NCBI GenBank assembly: GCA_003599535.1
Contig: QZKQ01000071.1
Span: 1 to 64,000 of the forward strand
Reading direction: 5' to 3'
From: Candidatus Zixiibacteriota bacterium
GTDB lineage: Bacteria > Electryoneota > B3-LCP
DNA length: 64,000 nt
Below the pieces are notes generated by a model. The model worked only from the letters and a program-made list of their open reading frames with translations. It ran no database searches and was not told where the DNA came from. A program made the translations under genes and the position numbers. Each line of letters opens with the position of its first letter. Positions within the stretch are counted from its first letter, which is position 1. This document shows positions 8,579 to 17,056 of the stretch, one piece after another.

Positions 8579-8731
8579 CCGGCGAATTTTTCGGCGTTTG
8601 CGCACCAAACTGGGGTTTCAGGCTGTGCGTATCTCATCACAGGCGGGAAATGGCAGCGCCATTCCCCGATCCCCCTGCGTTTCACGCATCACCCGCGCCT
8701 GCATCCCACTGCGACCCTTGAAAGTGACGCC

Positions 8732-9196
8732 ATGAAGAATTCCCAAATTGTCAAGACCGTCATGGACCATCTCGAATCGGACGATCCGGAGCGAGCGCGC
8801 AAGTTCCTCGCCCCCGACTTCCACTTCGAAGGGTCCGTGACCCGACCCCTGAACCTCGACCAGATGCTGGAGATCGTCACCGCCATCATGAAGGCCTTTC
8901 CCGACTGGAGCATGCAGTTTTCCCTGCTCCACGAGGACGGCGAAGTGGTGCGGGGGATGGTCGAACCGCAGGGCACACACACGGGAGATGATTTACGCTT
9001 GCCGGGCATCGCGCCGATCCCGGCCACCGGCATCTCGGTCATTCTGGCCCGGACGCCGATCCAATTCCTGGTCCGTGAAGGGAAAATTACGCAGATCCGC
9101 CTGGAGGCGGGGTCCAGCGCCGGCATTCCCGCAATTCTGGAACAACTGGGGCTGGAACCGGAGGCCATTTTACCGCAACTGCTGGAAGAAGAATGA
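8732..9196 (+). CDS. SnoaL/NTF2-like protein, paralogue 4 of 6
   Basis: 154 aa. Seen: ESDDPERARKFLAPDFHFEG, FPDWSMQF, QGTHTGDDLRLPG, PIPATG, IPAILEQLGLE. It departs most from the others in the front block (LAPDF instead of LSDDF). Single SnoaL-like domain, no signal peptide, hence cytoplasmic. It has no clear terminator before paralogue 5, so the two could be cotranscribed. Confidence 0.83.
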   Translation: MKNSQIVKTVMDHLESDDPERARKFLAPDFHFEGSVTRPLNLDQMLEIVTAIMKAFPDWSMQFSLLHEDGEVVRGMVEPQGTHTGDDLRLPGIAPIPATGISVILARTPIQFLVREGKITQIRLEAGSSAGIPAILEQLGLEPEAILPQLLEEE

Positions 9197-9374
9197 CCGG
9201 CTCTTAGAGTTGCGGGCCGGGATCCTCTGGCTGCCTGATCCCGTCCCCGCTTGCGCCGATCCCCCTGTCCCGCCGGAGGCGATCCTCCGGCGCCTCCAGA
9301 CCCTCAGCGTACGGTGCGCCACGACCTATCCTGATCGAGTATCGCGATCACTATCGTAACGACGGGAGGCACCC

Positions 9375-9857
9375 ATGGAACGGGTGGACATCATCAAGGC
9401 GTTGGTCGCGGACCTGGAATCGGATGATCCGCGCCAGGCGGCAGCCTATCTTACCGAGGACTTTCGACTGATCGGAGAAAGCCCCCAACCGCTAGACAAG
9501 GACGCGTTCCTGGAACTGGCTAAAGCCCTGAAACGCGGTTTCCCCGATTGGTCTTATGGTCTGGGCGAGTACATGAGCCAGCACGGCCGGGTGATCCGGA
9601 CGGTGATGAGTAACTCCGGCACCCACGTGCAGGAGTTCTCGCTGCCGGGCCTGCGGCCGGTACCGCCGACGGGATTTTCCATCGCCCAGCCTCCGGAAGC
9701 CATGGAATTCGAATTCCGGGGATCGCGCATCTGCGTCATCCGGGTGGAAGCGGCCTCCGGCGGCGGACTCATGGGCCTGCTGGAGTGGCTGGGAGTCGAA
9801 CTCCCCGTCTGTACCCATGGATTGTTCAAAAAAAAGCCGGAAGTGGAATACGCATGA
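9375..9857 (+). CDS. SnoaL/NTF2-like protein, paralogue 5 of 6
   Basis: 160 aa. GGGAGG precedes the ATG. Seen: ESDDPRQAAAYLTEDFRL, FPDWSYGL, SGTHVQEFSLPG, PVPPTG, GGGLMGLLEWLGVELP. The C-terminal tail FKKKPEVEYA is basic. Only 31 bp separate it from paralogue 6, so these two almost certainly form one transcript. Confidence 0.84.
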   Translation: MERVDIIKALVADLESDDPRQAAAYLTEDFRLIGESPQPLDKDAFLELAKALKRGFPDWSYGLGEYMSQHGRVIRTVMSNSGTHVQEFSLPGLRPVPPTGFSIAQPPEAMEFEFRGSRICVIRVEAASGGGLMGLLEWLGVELPVCTHGLFKKKPEVEYA

Positions 9858-9888
9858 TGGCTGCGGCCATGATCTGCATGAGGTAAGG

Positions 9889-10344
9889 ATGGATAAAATC
9901 GCGATCGTTAAAACCTTCATGGCGGAAATCGAATCCCGGGACCCGACCCGCGCCAGCCGTTACCTGTCGGACGACTTCGTGTTCCAGGGGCCGGCGCAGC
10001 ATCAACTGGACAAGGACGACTTTCTCCAAGCCATCGTTGCCATCCGGGAGGCATTTCCCGACTGGTCCTTCAACTTGGGCGAAGTGACGGAACGCGGGGG
10101 CCGCGTCCGGGTGCAGATCAGTCCCGGCGGCACCCATACGCGGGCTCTGCGGCTGCTGGACATGATTTCCCTGCCGGCCACCGGGACCATCGTGGATCTG
10201 CCGCCCGAAACCCTCCAGTTCATCTTCGAAGGGCTGTTGATCCTGGAGATTCGCGTGGAGAAGGCTCGCAAGGGATGGATGGGGAAACTGCTGGCCGAGC
10301 TGGGGATCCCCCACCCCACCCGGGCCCTCGAGCCGGTAACGTAA
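9889..10344 (+). CDS. SnoaL/NTF2-like protein, paralogue 6 of 6
   Basis: 151 aa from the ATG at 9889, chosen because GAGG lies 5 bp upstream and the conserved block starts at once (IVKTFMAEIESRDPTRAS). The frame is open to 9817, but that start would overlap paralogue 5. Seen: RYLSDDFVFQGP, FPDWSFNL, GGTHTRALRLLD, LPATG. The C-terminal block (WMGKLLAELG) has lost the glycine run kept in most of the others. Confidence 0.83.
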   Translation: MDKIAIVKTFMAEIESRDPTRASRYLSDDFVFQGPAQHQLDKDDFLQAIVAIREAFPDWSFNLGEVTERGGRVRVQISPGGTHTRALRLLDMISLPATGTIVDLPPETLQFIFEGLLILEIRVEKARKGWMGKLLAELGIPHPTRALEPVT

Positions 10345-10453
10345 CCGGCAACAAAGTATGGGGGGCGTCCGGGAAGGACACGATGAAGCTGACCAGGACC
10401 CGATACCATAGACCCGGGACGCCCCACCTGACGTGCGATGACCCCGAAACGAC

Positions 10454-10482
10454 TCCGGGCCGGCAGAATCTGCCGGCCCGGA
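10454..10482. terminator. Hairpin between convergent genes
   Basis: Arms TCCGGGCCGGCAGA and TCTGCCGGCCCGGA form a very stable hairpin followed by TTTATT. It sits between the sixth paralogue and the minus-strand phosphatase gene and may stop transcription from both sides. Confidence 0.75.
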
Positions 10483-10510
10483 TTTATTATCCCCATAACC
10501 GCGCCCGAAG

Positions 10511-12253
10511 TCAGGGGACCAGGTCCACTCTCTCCACCACTGCGCCTTCCGGCGTGATCACCGACAGGGTCACCCGGGAACCGTCCACCTCCACCAGGCT
10601 CAGGTGGGACAGCGGGTAAAAGGCCTGTACCGCCCCGGCCCAGGGGACCTCGCGGTCGCGCTGGTAGAACGGGGCGCCGGCGCCTCCGGTGACGATCTGC
10701 CACACGGGGTGGGTATAGGCGGAATCCACCCGGGCATCCACCAGGGTGCGGCTGTAGTTGTGCTCGTGGCCGAAGAAGGCGGCCGCCACCCGGTGGCGGA
10801 CGAGAAGACCCCAGAAATGGTCGCGGAGAGCCAGAATTTCCGGGTCCTGGCCCTTCCACCACATGGCGTCCTGCACGTGCCCGCCGTTGGGGAAGGCGGG
10901 ATCGTGGGCCAGTACGAAGAGGTGTTCCTGCCCCCGGGCGCGGGCGGCGGCCAGGTCGCGGTCGAGCCACTCCAACTGTTCGGGGCGGAAGAATCCCTGG
11001 CGCAGACCCGGCTCTCCGGCGGCTAACGGGCCGGGCCCTTTGAGGAACCAGGTGTTGTTGAGCATGACGAAATGGGCGGGGCCCCAGTCGAAGGAGTAGA
11101 CGTTCTCGCGGTACGTCGGGAAGCCCGCGGCGGCGGAATCGGGGCCGTTTACGGGGTTGACGAAGTGCCGGGCGAAGAGGGCCTCCCCCGATTCTTCTCC
11201 CACACGGGGCAGGTAGTCGCCTTTGCCTCCCTCGGCCATCCACTGCACGGTCTGGTCGTGGTTGCCCATGCCTTCGTAGAGGGGAATCCGGGCGGCGATG
11301 GGGGCCGTGGCGCGGTTCCAGGCGCGCAGTTGCCGGGCCATGTCCTCGGGATCCGTGGTGAAGCCGCTGACCAGGTCGCCGGGGAAGAGGATGAACTCGG
11401 CGCCGGCGGCGGCCGCCTGGTTCAACAGCGCCTGGAGCGCCGGCTGGCTGACCCCTTCGACGAGGTACTCCCCGCCCAGGCTGTTACCCCGGCTGTCGCA
11501 CAACACGGCGAAGCGAACCGGGGCTGCCGCGCCCGGGGCCGGGGCGGTGCGGAAGGCGTAGACGGGGGTGGAAAATTCCTGCCCGCCGCCGGCCTCCCAG
11601 GTGAGGCGGTAAGTATACCGGGTGGCCGGCTCCAGGCCATCCAGGGGCAGTTCGAAGGTTTGCGCCGGGGTCGGGGGAGCGATGATCCGCCCGCCGGGAT
11701 CGAGGGTGAGGCGGAAATTGGCGGGGACGTCAAACGCTCCCGAAACCACCGCCCCGCGATCGCTGACCAGGTCCAGGAAGGGGCCCTCGGCCAGGGCGGG
11801 GGCGGAATGGTACCGGCCGTCGGGGGTGCGCCGGTAGGCGAAGCTGCGGTCCAGGACGCGCAGCCGCTCGCCGAGAATCTGGAGGCGCAGGCAGACAGAA
11901 CCTCCGCCGCGGCCGGCCAGGTCGTTGACGTCGGCCCGGATATATTCCAGGTCCTTCAGGTGCAGGCGGACGGTCAGGCGCCGGCCGCCATCATCGGGGG
12001 ACAGCGTGCCGGAGACACGGTAGGCGGGGTAGTCGAGGGGGGCATCCAGGGGCCGCACGCCCAGGAACGCCTGGCCGCCGGTGCAGGAGTCCCAGGTTTC
12101 CACGACCACCTGCACGGCGCCGTCGGGGGCGACGGTGACAGCCGGCTCGGACTTCAGGAAGGTGCCGGGGTTCGGCCGGTCCGCGGCGGCGGGCCGGGCG
12201 GCCAGCAGGAGGGCGGCGCAGAGGACAAAACGTACCCGCAGGGCAAGGGTCAT
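10511..12253 (-). CDS. Secreted purple-acid-phosphatase-like metallophosphoesterase
   Basis: 580 aa from the ATG at 12253, which overlaps the stop of the upstream kinase gene (ATGA). The longer open frame to 12463 lies inside that kinase gene. A signal peptide is clear (FVLCAALLLAARPAAA). A fibronectin-like N-terminal region (TRYTYRLTWEAGGG) precedes the calcineurin-like fold: FAVLCDSRGN, FILFPGDLVSG, GMGNHDQT, FVLAHDPAFPNGGH and AAFFGHEHNYSR supply the metal ligands in the usual order. Expected to hydrolyse phosphate esters in the periplasm; the substrate is unknown. Translational coupling links it to the cNMP-sensing histidine kinase. Confidence 0.9.
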   Translation of the reverse strand: MTLALRVRFVLCAALLLAARPAAADRPNPGTFLKSEPAVTVAPDGAVQVVVETWDSCTGGQAFLGVRPLDAPLDYPAYRVSGTLSPDDGGRRLTVRLHLKDLEYIRADVNDLAGRGGGSVCLRLQILGERLRVLDRSFAYRRTPDGRYHSAPALAEGPFLDLVSDRGAVVSGAFDVPANFRLTLDPGGRIIAPPTPAQTFELPLDGLEPATRYTYRLTWEAGGGQEFSTPVYAFRTAPAPGAAAPVRFAVLCDSRGNSLGGEYLVEGVSQPALQALLNQAAAAGAEFILFPGDLVSGFTTDPEDMARQLRAWNRATAPIAARIPLYEGMGNHDQTVQWMAEGGKGDYLPRVGEESGEALFARHFVNPVNGPDSAAAGFPTYRENVYSFDWGPAHFVMLNNTWFLKGPGPLAAGEPGLRQGFFRPEQLEWLDRDLAAARARGQEHLFVLAHDPAFPNGGHVQDAMWWKGQDPEILALRDHFWGLLVRHRVAAAFFGHEHNYSRTLVDARVDSAYTHPVWQIVTGGAGAPFYQRDREVPWAGAVQAFYPLSHLSLVEVDGSRVTLSVITPEGAVVERVDLVP

Positions 12254-13443
12254 GACGACTCCAGGGGAAGATGGATGGTGAACCGGCTGCCGCGCCCCAA
12301 CTCGCTGGCGACTTCGATGCTGCCGCCGTGGGCTTCCACGGTGCGCTTGACAATGGCCATACCCAGCCCGGTGCCGTCCTGGCGCTGGGAAAAGAAGTCG
12401 TCGAACACCCGGGCGGCCACTTCCGGGGTCATCCCCGTGCCGGTGTCGCGGAATTCCAGGCACAGGAGGCGCCCCTGGCGGCGGCAGGAGAAGGCGAATG
12501 TGCCCCCTTCGGGCATGGCGGCGGTGGCGTTGGCGGCCAGGTTGTAGAAAACGTTCTTGAACTTGTCCGGGTCGAAGAAGACCGGGCCGTCGTACTCCAC
12601 GTGCGTCTGGAAGCGCACGCCGCTGCCTTCGAAGTCGCGGCCCAGGAACTCTTCCACCTCGCGCAGCCAGTCGGCCAGGTTCACCCGGCGCATGTGGATG
12701 TCGCGCTCGCCCTTGGAGAAGCGCAGAATTTCATTGGCCATGTCCACCAGTCGCTGCACCTCCCGCACGATGGTGTCGGCGTAGCGGCGGCGCTTTTCCG
12801 CGGCCAGGGCATCGCCGGCCAGGAGCTGGGCGTAGCCGCTGATGCAGGTCAGCGGCTTCTTCAGGTCGTGGATGATGCCGGAGGCGAGCCTGCCTACCAG
12901 TGAGAGACGCTCTTGTTGCAGGAGCTGTTCCTGGGCGGCCTTCAGGTCGGCCAGCGCCTGGGCGAGCTGGCGGTTCTTTTCCAGGATCTTTTCGGCGAAG
13001 CGGGTGTCGCTGCGGCGCAGGTTGTGGGACAGCGCCCGGGTCACCTCAAAGTGGATGGAGGGGTGCTCGCGGATCAGCTCGTCGAAATCGGGGCGGGAGA
13101 TAACCAGCAGCTCGCAGGGGGTCAGGGCCCGCACGGTGGAGGATCGGGGGCGGGATTCGATCAGGGCCATCTCGCCGAAGAAGTCCCCGGAGCGGCCCAG
13201 GGTGGCCACCACCTCGCTGCCGGCGCTGGTGTCGCGAACGATCTCCACCCGGCCCCGCTCGATGATGTAGAAGGCTTCCGGCGGTTCCCCGCTGCTGATG
13301 ATGACTTCGCCGGACTCCACCGAGAGGATGGAGACCAGGGTGGCCAGGCGTTCCAACTCTTCGAATTTCAGCCCGTCGAAGAAGTGGATGCGCCGCAGGA
13401 GCAGCACGATGGTTTCGTGGTTCGCCGTCAGGTCGGTGGTCAT
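12250..13443 (-). CDS. Cyclic-nucleotide-binding-domain histidine kinase
   Basis: 397 aa, soluble. Residues about 15-135 form a cNMP-binding domain (FFDGLKFEELERLA, GEVIISSGEPPEAFYIIERGRVE, GDFFGEMALIESRPRSSTVRA). A coiled-coil linker runs to about 180. HisKA has the phospho-acceptor His192 in IIHDLKKPL. The ATPase has NLAANATAAM, FRDTGTGMTPE and DGTGLGMAIVK. It would autophosphorylate in response to a nucleotide or similar ligand. No response regulator gene adjoins it; the receiver-only gene at 5617-5994 is a candidate partner. The phosphatase gene downstream is coupled by a 4-bp overlap. Confidence 0.93.
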   Translation of the reverse strand: MTTDLTANHETIVLLLRRIHFFDGLKFEELERLATLVSILSVESGEVIISSGEPPEAFYIIERGRVEIVRDTSAGSEVVATLGRSGDFFGEMALIESRPRSSTVRALTPCELLVISRPDFDELIREHPSIHFEVTRALSHNLRRSDTRFAEKILEKNRQLAQALADLKAAQEQLLQQERLSLVGRLASGIIHDLKKPLTCISGYAQLLAGDALAAEKRRRYADTIVREVQRLVDMANEILRFSKGERDIHMRRVNLADWLREVEEFLGRDFEGSGVRFQTHVEYDGPVFFDPDKFKNVFYNLAANATAAMPEGGTFAFSCRRQGRLLCLEFRDTGTGMTPEVAARVFDDFFSQRQDGTGLGMAIVKRTVEAHGGSIEVASELGRGSRFTIHLPLESS

Positions 13444-13608
13444 GGGAGGGGCCGTCGCGTCTGGGTTGATTTCTGCAGGCCAATATACGAAGGCGGCGCG
13501 GGCTTGTCAACGGAAATCACCACGGTTTGACCCATGCCCCCCCCGGACCGGCGGGCACACGGTAAAACCTGACTTTGTCCTTGCGCGAGGCCTCGGGGGG
13601 AGGTATCT

Positions 13609-13638
13609 TAAAAAAAAACGGCGATCGAGTGATCGCCG
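13609..13638 (-). terminator. Terminator of the cold-shock gene
   Basis: Perfect stem CGGCGATC/GATCGCCG with a 4-nt loop. On the minus strand it is followed by a nine-base T run (the A run at 13610-13618). It lies 19 bp past the stop of the cold-shock gene. Confidence 0.92.
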
Positions 13639-13657
13639 CTTAAGGACACCAGCGAAG

Positions 13658-13864
13658 TTATTCGATGATCCTCACGTTAACGGCCTTGGGGCCCTTGCGG
13701 CCTTCGGCAACTTCGAATTCGACGCGCTGATTTTCGAACACTTCGCGCCTGTAGCCAACTTCCGCCAAATCGCTGCGGTGCACGAAGATGTCTCCGCCTT
13801 CGTCCGACGTGATGAACCCGTACCCCTTCGTGGCGTTGAACCACTTGACCGTGCCCTGCGGCAT
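13658..13864 (-). CDS. Cold-shock domain protein
   Basis: 68 aa from the ATG at 13864 (MPQGTVKWF), the standard start for CspA-family proteins; nine more codons upstream are open but not conserved in style. RNA-binding motifs RNP1 (KGYGFI) and RNP2 (DIFVH) are present. It binds single-stranded RNA/DNA as a chaperone. The leader upstream is long and AT-rich, with a possible TAAATT -10 on the minus strand at 13981-13986 but a poor -35, so I did not annotate a promoter. Confidence 0.96.
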   Translation of the reverse strand: MPQGTVKWFNATKGYGFITSDEGGDIFVHRSDLAEVGYRREVFENQRVEFEVAEGRKGPKAVNVRIIE

Positions 13865-14057
13865 ACTGTACCTCATTTCCTGTTGAACCATGTGCCAGGT
13901 CTCGTTGTGCCAGTTCTCAGGGCTGCTCCAAGCGGTTGCGCCACTGATGCTGGTAAGACACTCGGCATTCGACGTTTATAAATTTACACTAAATATTCCG
14001 GGAAGAAAAGAAAAAATTTAAATTTTTCACAATCACGCACCTTTTTCTCCATGTCCC

Positions 14058-14753
14058 ATGCAGGTTAAGTCCCTTCATTCCTGGGTCCGGGATCCCCGCG
14101 AGGCGGTCCGGATTCAAACGGAACTGGCGGGGCGGATTTCGCTGCGGGCGGAACCCGGCGCGGATTACCGGGTAGTGGCCGGCGCGGACGTCTCTTCGGT
14201 CCTGTACGGCCACACCCTGTGGGCCGCGGTGGTGGTCCTGCGCCTGCCGGAATTCGAGGTGCTGGAAGAGGCCTTCGCCGTGGGCCGGGCCGATTTCCCC
14301 TACGTGCCCGGGCTGCTGTCCTTCCGCGAGATTCCGGTGCTGCTGGAGGCCTTCCGCCGGTTGCGCACCGTGCCCCAGGTGGTGGTCTGCGACGGCCAGG
14401 GCATCGCCCATCCCCGCTTCCTGGGGCTGGCCAGCCACCTGGGGCTGTGGCTGGATCTGCCCACGGTGGGCTGCGCCAAGTCGCGGCTGGTGGGCCAGGG
14501 CCCCGAGCCGGGGCCGGATCCGGGGGACTGGGTCCCGCTGGACTTCGCCGGCCGCACCGTGGCGGTGGCGCTGCGCACCCGGCCGCGGTCGCGCCCCCTG
14601 TACGTCTCGCCCGGCCACCGCATGGACCTGGAGGGGGCGGTGCGCCTGGTGCTGGCTTCCCGCCGCAGCGCCCGCCTGCCCGAACCCACCCGCCTGGCGC
14701 ACCTGGCGGTCAATAATTACCGCCGGAGGCAGGATTCCGGACCGGCCCTGTGA
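14058..14753 (+). CDS. nfi: Endonuclease V
   Basis: 231 aa. Endonuclease V nicks DNA (and RNA in some organisms) one base 3' of deoxyinosine. The catalytic acidic residues known in the family appear at the expected places: Asp44 in AGADVSS, Glu91 in SFREIPVL, Asp112 in CDGQGIAHPR. The wedge-region motif YVPGLLSFRE is intact, as is GCAKSRL. The gene has its own space, divergent from the cold-shock gene and followed by a separate promoter. Confidence 0.95.
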   Translation: MQVKSLHSWVRDPREAVRIQTELAGRISLRAEPGADYRVVAGADVSSVLYGHTLWAAVVVLRLPEFEVLEEAFAVGRADFPYVPGLLSFREIPVLLEAFRRLRTVPQVVVCDGQGIAHPRFLGLASHLGLWLDLPTVGCAKSRLVGQGPEPGPDPGDWVPLDFAGRTVAVALRTRPRSRPLYVSPGHRMDLEGAVRLVLASRRSARLPEPTRLAHLAVNNYRRRQDSGPAL

Positions 14754-14781
14754 TGCAGAACACAAAAAATGGAATTAAGCC

Positions 14782-14810
14782 TTGACTTCTGCCGCTGACC
14801 GTGTTAACTT
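14782..14810 (+). promoter_or_regulatory. Sigma-70-like promoter for the 14817-14924 transcript
   Basis: TTGACT at 14782-14787, 17-bp spacer, TAACTT at 14805-14810. The same -10 is used upstream of hrcA (45005-45010). The next start codon is about 500 bp away, which points to a non-coding or long-leader transcript. Confidence 0.65.
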
Positions 14811-14816
14811 TCGGTG

Positions 14817-14924
14817 GTTGCGCCAGAAACTCCGATGAACTCTACGAAACCATCGGGGCTTGCCGGGTGAAATGGTGTCCCCTCCCAACATTTCCCCATC
14901 ATGGCAGGTCTCCGATGGTTTTTT
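14817..14924 (+). ncRNA. Putative small structured RNA or attenuator
   Basis: From the predicted start near 14817 the RNA would contain a long hairpin. The segment 14849-14874 (ACCATCGGGG, CTTGCC, GGTGAAATG) pairs with 14889-14919 (CATTTCCCC, GGCAGG, CTCCGATGGT), with a single bulge and a mismatch, then TTTTTT to 14924. Upstream, CTCCGATG at 14830-14837 duplicates the 3' arm and can compete for CATCGGGG, giving two mutually exclusive folds as in attenuators. I recognise no known RNA family. The remaining 390 bp before the glycosyltransferase start show no gene. Confidence 0.5.
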
Positions 14925-15318
14925 ATGAGCTTCCCCGGCGGCACCGGGACCATTTCCCAAAACGGCCAATATTTCGTCCGGAACGGCACGGGAGGCAGGC
15001 CGGGCGGATAGCCAACAAGGGGTCTCCCTTGCCGTATATTCTAACGAGGCAGAAATTTTCCGAAATTTTCCTTTTGTGTGCTTAAGATCACCAATTATTA
15101 ACCCGGCATATTCTATCTTAGTGTCCACAGCATGATAACCAGGTGAAAAGCCGGAGAGAACGCGGAACCTCGTTTGCGACCTGTTTTTATATCTTTATCT
15201 TTAGCGCAACCTGTAAACCCTCACGAGGGGCCGCCTCTCTTCGGGCTGGTAACTCCATCCCTGATGTACGTCGCTCACGACACGATGAATAGGGGTGTGC
15301 CATCCATGTGAGGGTTGC

Positions 15319-16080
15319 ATGACGATTGAAAAGGCATTTTTCTCTGGAGTTCGGATTGACAAGGTAGACCTGGAACAAACGTTGGATCACTGCGATCGCT
15401 TCATTCGCACCCGGGTACCCCACCAGATCGTGGTGGTCAATGTGGCCAAACTCGTCAAAGCCAAGACCGACAAATTCCTGCGGCGCATCATAAATGAAGC
15501 GGACCTGGTAGGCGCCGATGGCGTTCCTCTCGTATGGCTGTCCAGGCTGCTCAAGGATCCCATTCCAGGCCGGGTCAACGGCACGGACCTGATGGAAAAG
15601 CTGGTGCAACGTGCTGCGCAGAAGGGCTACTCCATCTACTTCCTGGGGGCGCGCCTGGACGTGGTGCGCAAGGTCGTCGAGGTGTACCGGGCCAAGTATC
15701 CCACCCTGAAGGTGGCCGGTTACCGCGACGGGTACTTCCGGCCCCAAGAGGAAGCCCGGGTGGCGGATGAGATCCGGGCCAGCGGCGCGGACATCCTGTT
15801 CCTGGCGTTCGGGTCCCCCAAGAAGGAGAAATTCGTCCGCCGCTGGGTGTACCGCATGAACGTACCCCTGATCCACGGCGTGGGCGGCAGTTTCGACGTC
15901 GTGGCCGGGGTCACCAAGCGGGCTCCGGTGTGGATGCAGTCTGCCGGTCTGGAGTGGTTCTACCGCTTCCTGCAGGAACCCGAGCGCATGTGGAAGCGCT
16001 ATCTCTTTACCAACGCCGAATTCTTCCTGGTGGTGGTGGCCGAGCTGTTCCGCCGGGCCCTTCCCTTCCAGAAAGCGTAA
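15319..16080 (+). CDS. WecG/TagA/CpsF-family glycosyltransferase
   Basis: 253 aa from the ATG at 15319 (MTIEKAFFSGVRIDKV); the open frame begins 24 bp earlier but lacks a better signal. The family transfers N-acetylmannosamine-type sugars to a lipid-linked acceptor during surface polysaccharide synthesis, at the inner membrane face. Seen: VNVAKLVKA, NEADLVGADGVPLVW, IYFLGARLDVV, DILFLAFGSPKKEKFV and GVGGSFDVVAG, the conserved blocks of GT26. A terminator follows, so it is monocistronic. Confidence 0.93.
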   Translation: MTIEKAFFSGVRIDKVDLEQTLDHCDRFIRTRVPHQIVVVNVAKLVKAKTDKFLRRIINEADLVGADGVPLVWLSRLLKDPIPGRVNGTDLMEKLVQRAAQKGYSIYFLGARLDVVRKVVEVYRAKYPTLKVAGYRDGYFRPQEEARVADEIRASGADILFLAFGSPKKEKFVRRWVYRMNVPLIHGVGGSFDVVAGVTKRAPVWMQSAGLEWFYRFLQEPERMWKRYLFTNAEFFLVVVAELFRRALPFQKA

Positions 16081-16100
16081 TCTCCCCATCACGATACCGC

Positions 16101-16130
16101 GCCGGGCTCTTCGGGGCCCGGCTTTTTTTT
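16101..16130 (+). terminator. Terminator after the WecG/TagA gene
   Basis: GCCGGGC/GCCCGGC stem with a TCTTCGGG loop and a run of eight T, 20 bp after the stop codon. Confidence 0.93.
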
Positions 16131-16185
16131 GCCTTGGAGTTCAAGCTGATTTTTCTTCACGACTTGGAAAAAGCCGAGAAATCGC

Positions 16186-16214
16186 TTGAAACCTAAATTG
16201 AATTTTTCTATATT
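16186..16214 (+). promoter_or_regulatory. Promoter of the FixABCX operon
   Basis: TTGAAA at 16186-16191, 17-bp spacer, TATATT at 16209-16214. The GTG start of etfB lies 45 bp downstream with GGAGGAG in between. Confidence 0.75.
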
Positions 16215-16259
16215 GTAACTTCCAGCTTTATTATTCCCACCCTGTGACGAGGAGGAGAC

Positions 16260-17006
16260 GTGAACATCCTGGTCTGCGTCAAACATGTGCCGGATACCGA
16301 AGCCGCGGTAAAGATTGCCGCGGACGGCAAATCCATCCAGACTCAAGACGTCAACTTTGTTCTGAACCCCTACGACGAGTACGCCGTCGAGGAGGCGTTG
16401 CGCCTGCGCGAGGCCCGGGGCGGCGAAGTCACCCTGTTATCGGCGGGGCCGGAGGAGGCCAAGAAGAGCCTGCGCACCGGCCTGGCCATGGGCGCGGACA
16501 AGGCCGTGCACCTGGTCTGCGCGCACCGGCATGATACCCTGACTCTGGCCCGGGCCCTGGCTGCGGCCGCCGGACAGATCCCCTTCGACCTGATCCTGTG
16601 CGGCAAGCAGGCGGTGGACGACGACGAGGCACAGTTGGGCGTCATGCTGGCCGAAGCCCTGAGTCTGCCCAGCGTCTCGGCCATCGTGAAGCTCGAGGTG
16701 CTGGACGGCAAGGCCGTCGCCCGCCGCGAGGTGGAGAGCGGCCTGGAGGTGGTGGAAACCTCCCTGCCGGCCGTGTTCACCGCCCAGAAGGGGCTCAACG
16801 ACCCCCGCTACCCCTCCCTCAAGGGGATCATGATGGCCAAGCAGAAGAAGATTGAGGAGATAGCCTGCGCCCAGAGCGACAGCCAGGTCGAAATCCTCGA
16901 TTTAGCCTACCCCAAATCGCGCAGCGGCGGCAAGATCGTGGGGCAGGGCGCGGCCGCGGTCCCCGAACTGGTGCGGCTGTTGCATGAAGAGGCCAAAGTC
17001 CTGTAA
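16260..17006 (+). CDS. etfB: Electron transfer flavoprotein beta subunit (FixA type)
   Basis: 248 aa. The GTG start at 16260 is preceded by GGAGGAG. Seen: the N-terminal NILVCVKHVPDTE, the NPYDEYAVEEALRL motif, AMGADKAVHL, and the signature LILCGKQAVDDDEAQLG with the downstream VESGLEVVE. EtfB binds AMP or a second FAD; in bifurcating Fix/Etf systems this is the bifurcating flavin site. First gene of a four-gene unit with etfA, fixC and fixX, so it belongs to the membrane-linked FixABCX type rather than plain beta-oxidation ETF. Confidence 0.95.
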   Translation: MNILVCVKHVPDTEAAVKIAADGKSIQTQDVNFVLNPYDEYAVEEALRLREARGGEVTLLSAGPEEAKKSLRTGLAMGADKAVHLVCAHRHDTLTLARALAAAAGQIPFDLILCGKQAVDDDEAQLGVMLAEALSLPSVSAIVKLEVLDGKAVARREVESGLEVVETSLPAVFTAQKGLNDPRYPSLKGIMMAKQKKIEEIACAQSDSQVEILDLAYPKSRSGGKIVGQGAAAVPELVRLLHEEAKVL

Positions 17007-17056
17007 ATTTCCATCTTCTTCCGCCGGACCCCGGCGGGATTGCCATTGGAGGCGTG

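Noticed and set aside
11072-12547. 491-codon plus-strand open frame
   Set aside because: Antisense to the metallophosphatase; Gly-rich low complexity, no family motif.
14817-14924. SRP 4.5S RNA, 6S RNA, c-di-GMP, ZTP or THF riboswitch
   Set aside because: None of the conserved loop sequences of these families is present in the hairpin or its flanks.
14775-15128. 117-codon minus-strand frame in the gap before the WecG gene
   Set aside because: No ribosome-binding site, no motif, and it runs against the promoter/hairpin structure on the plus strand.
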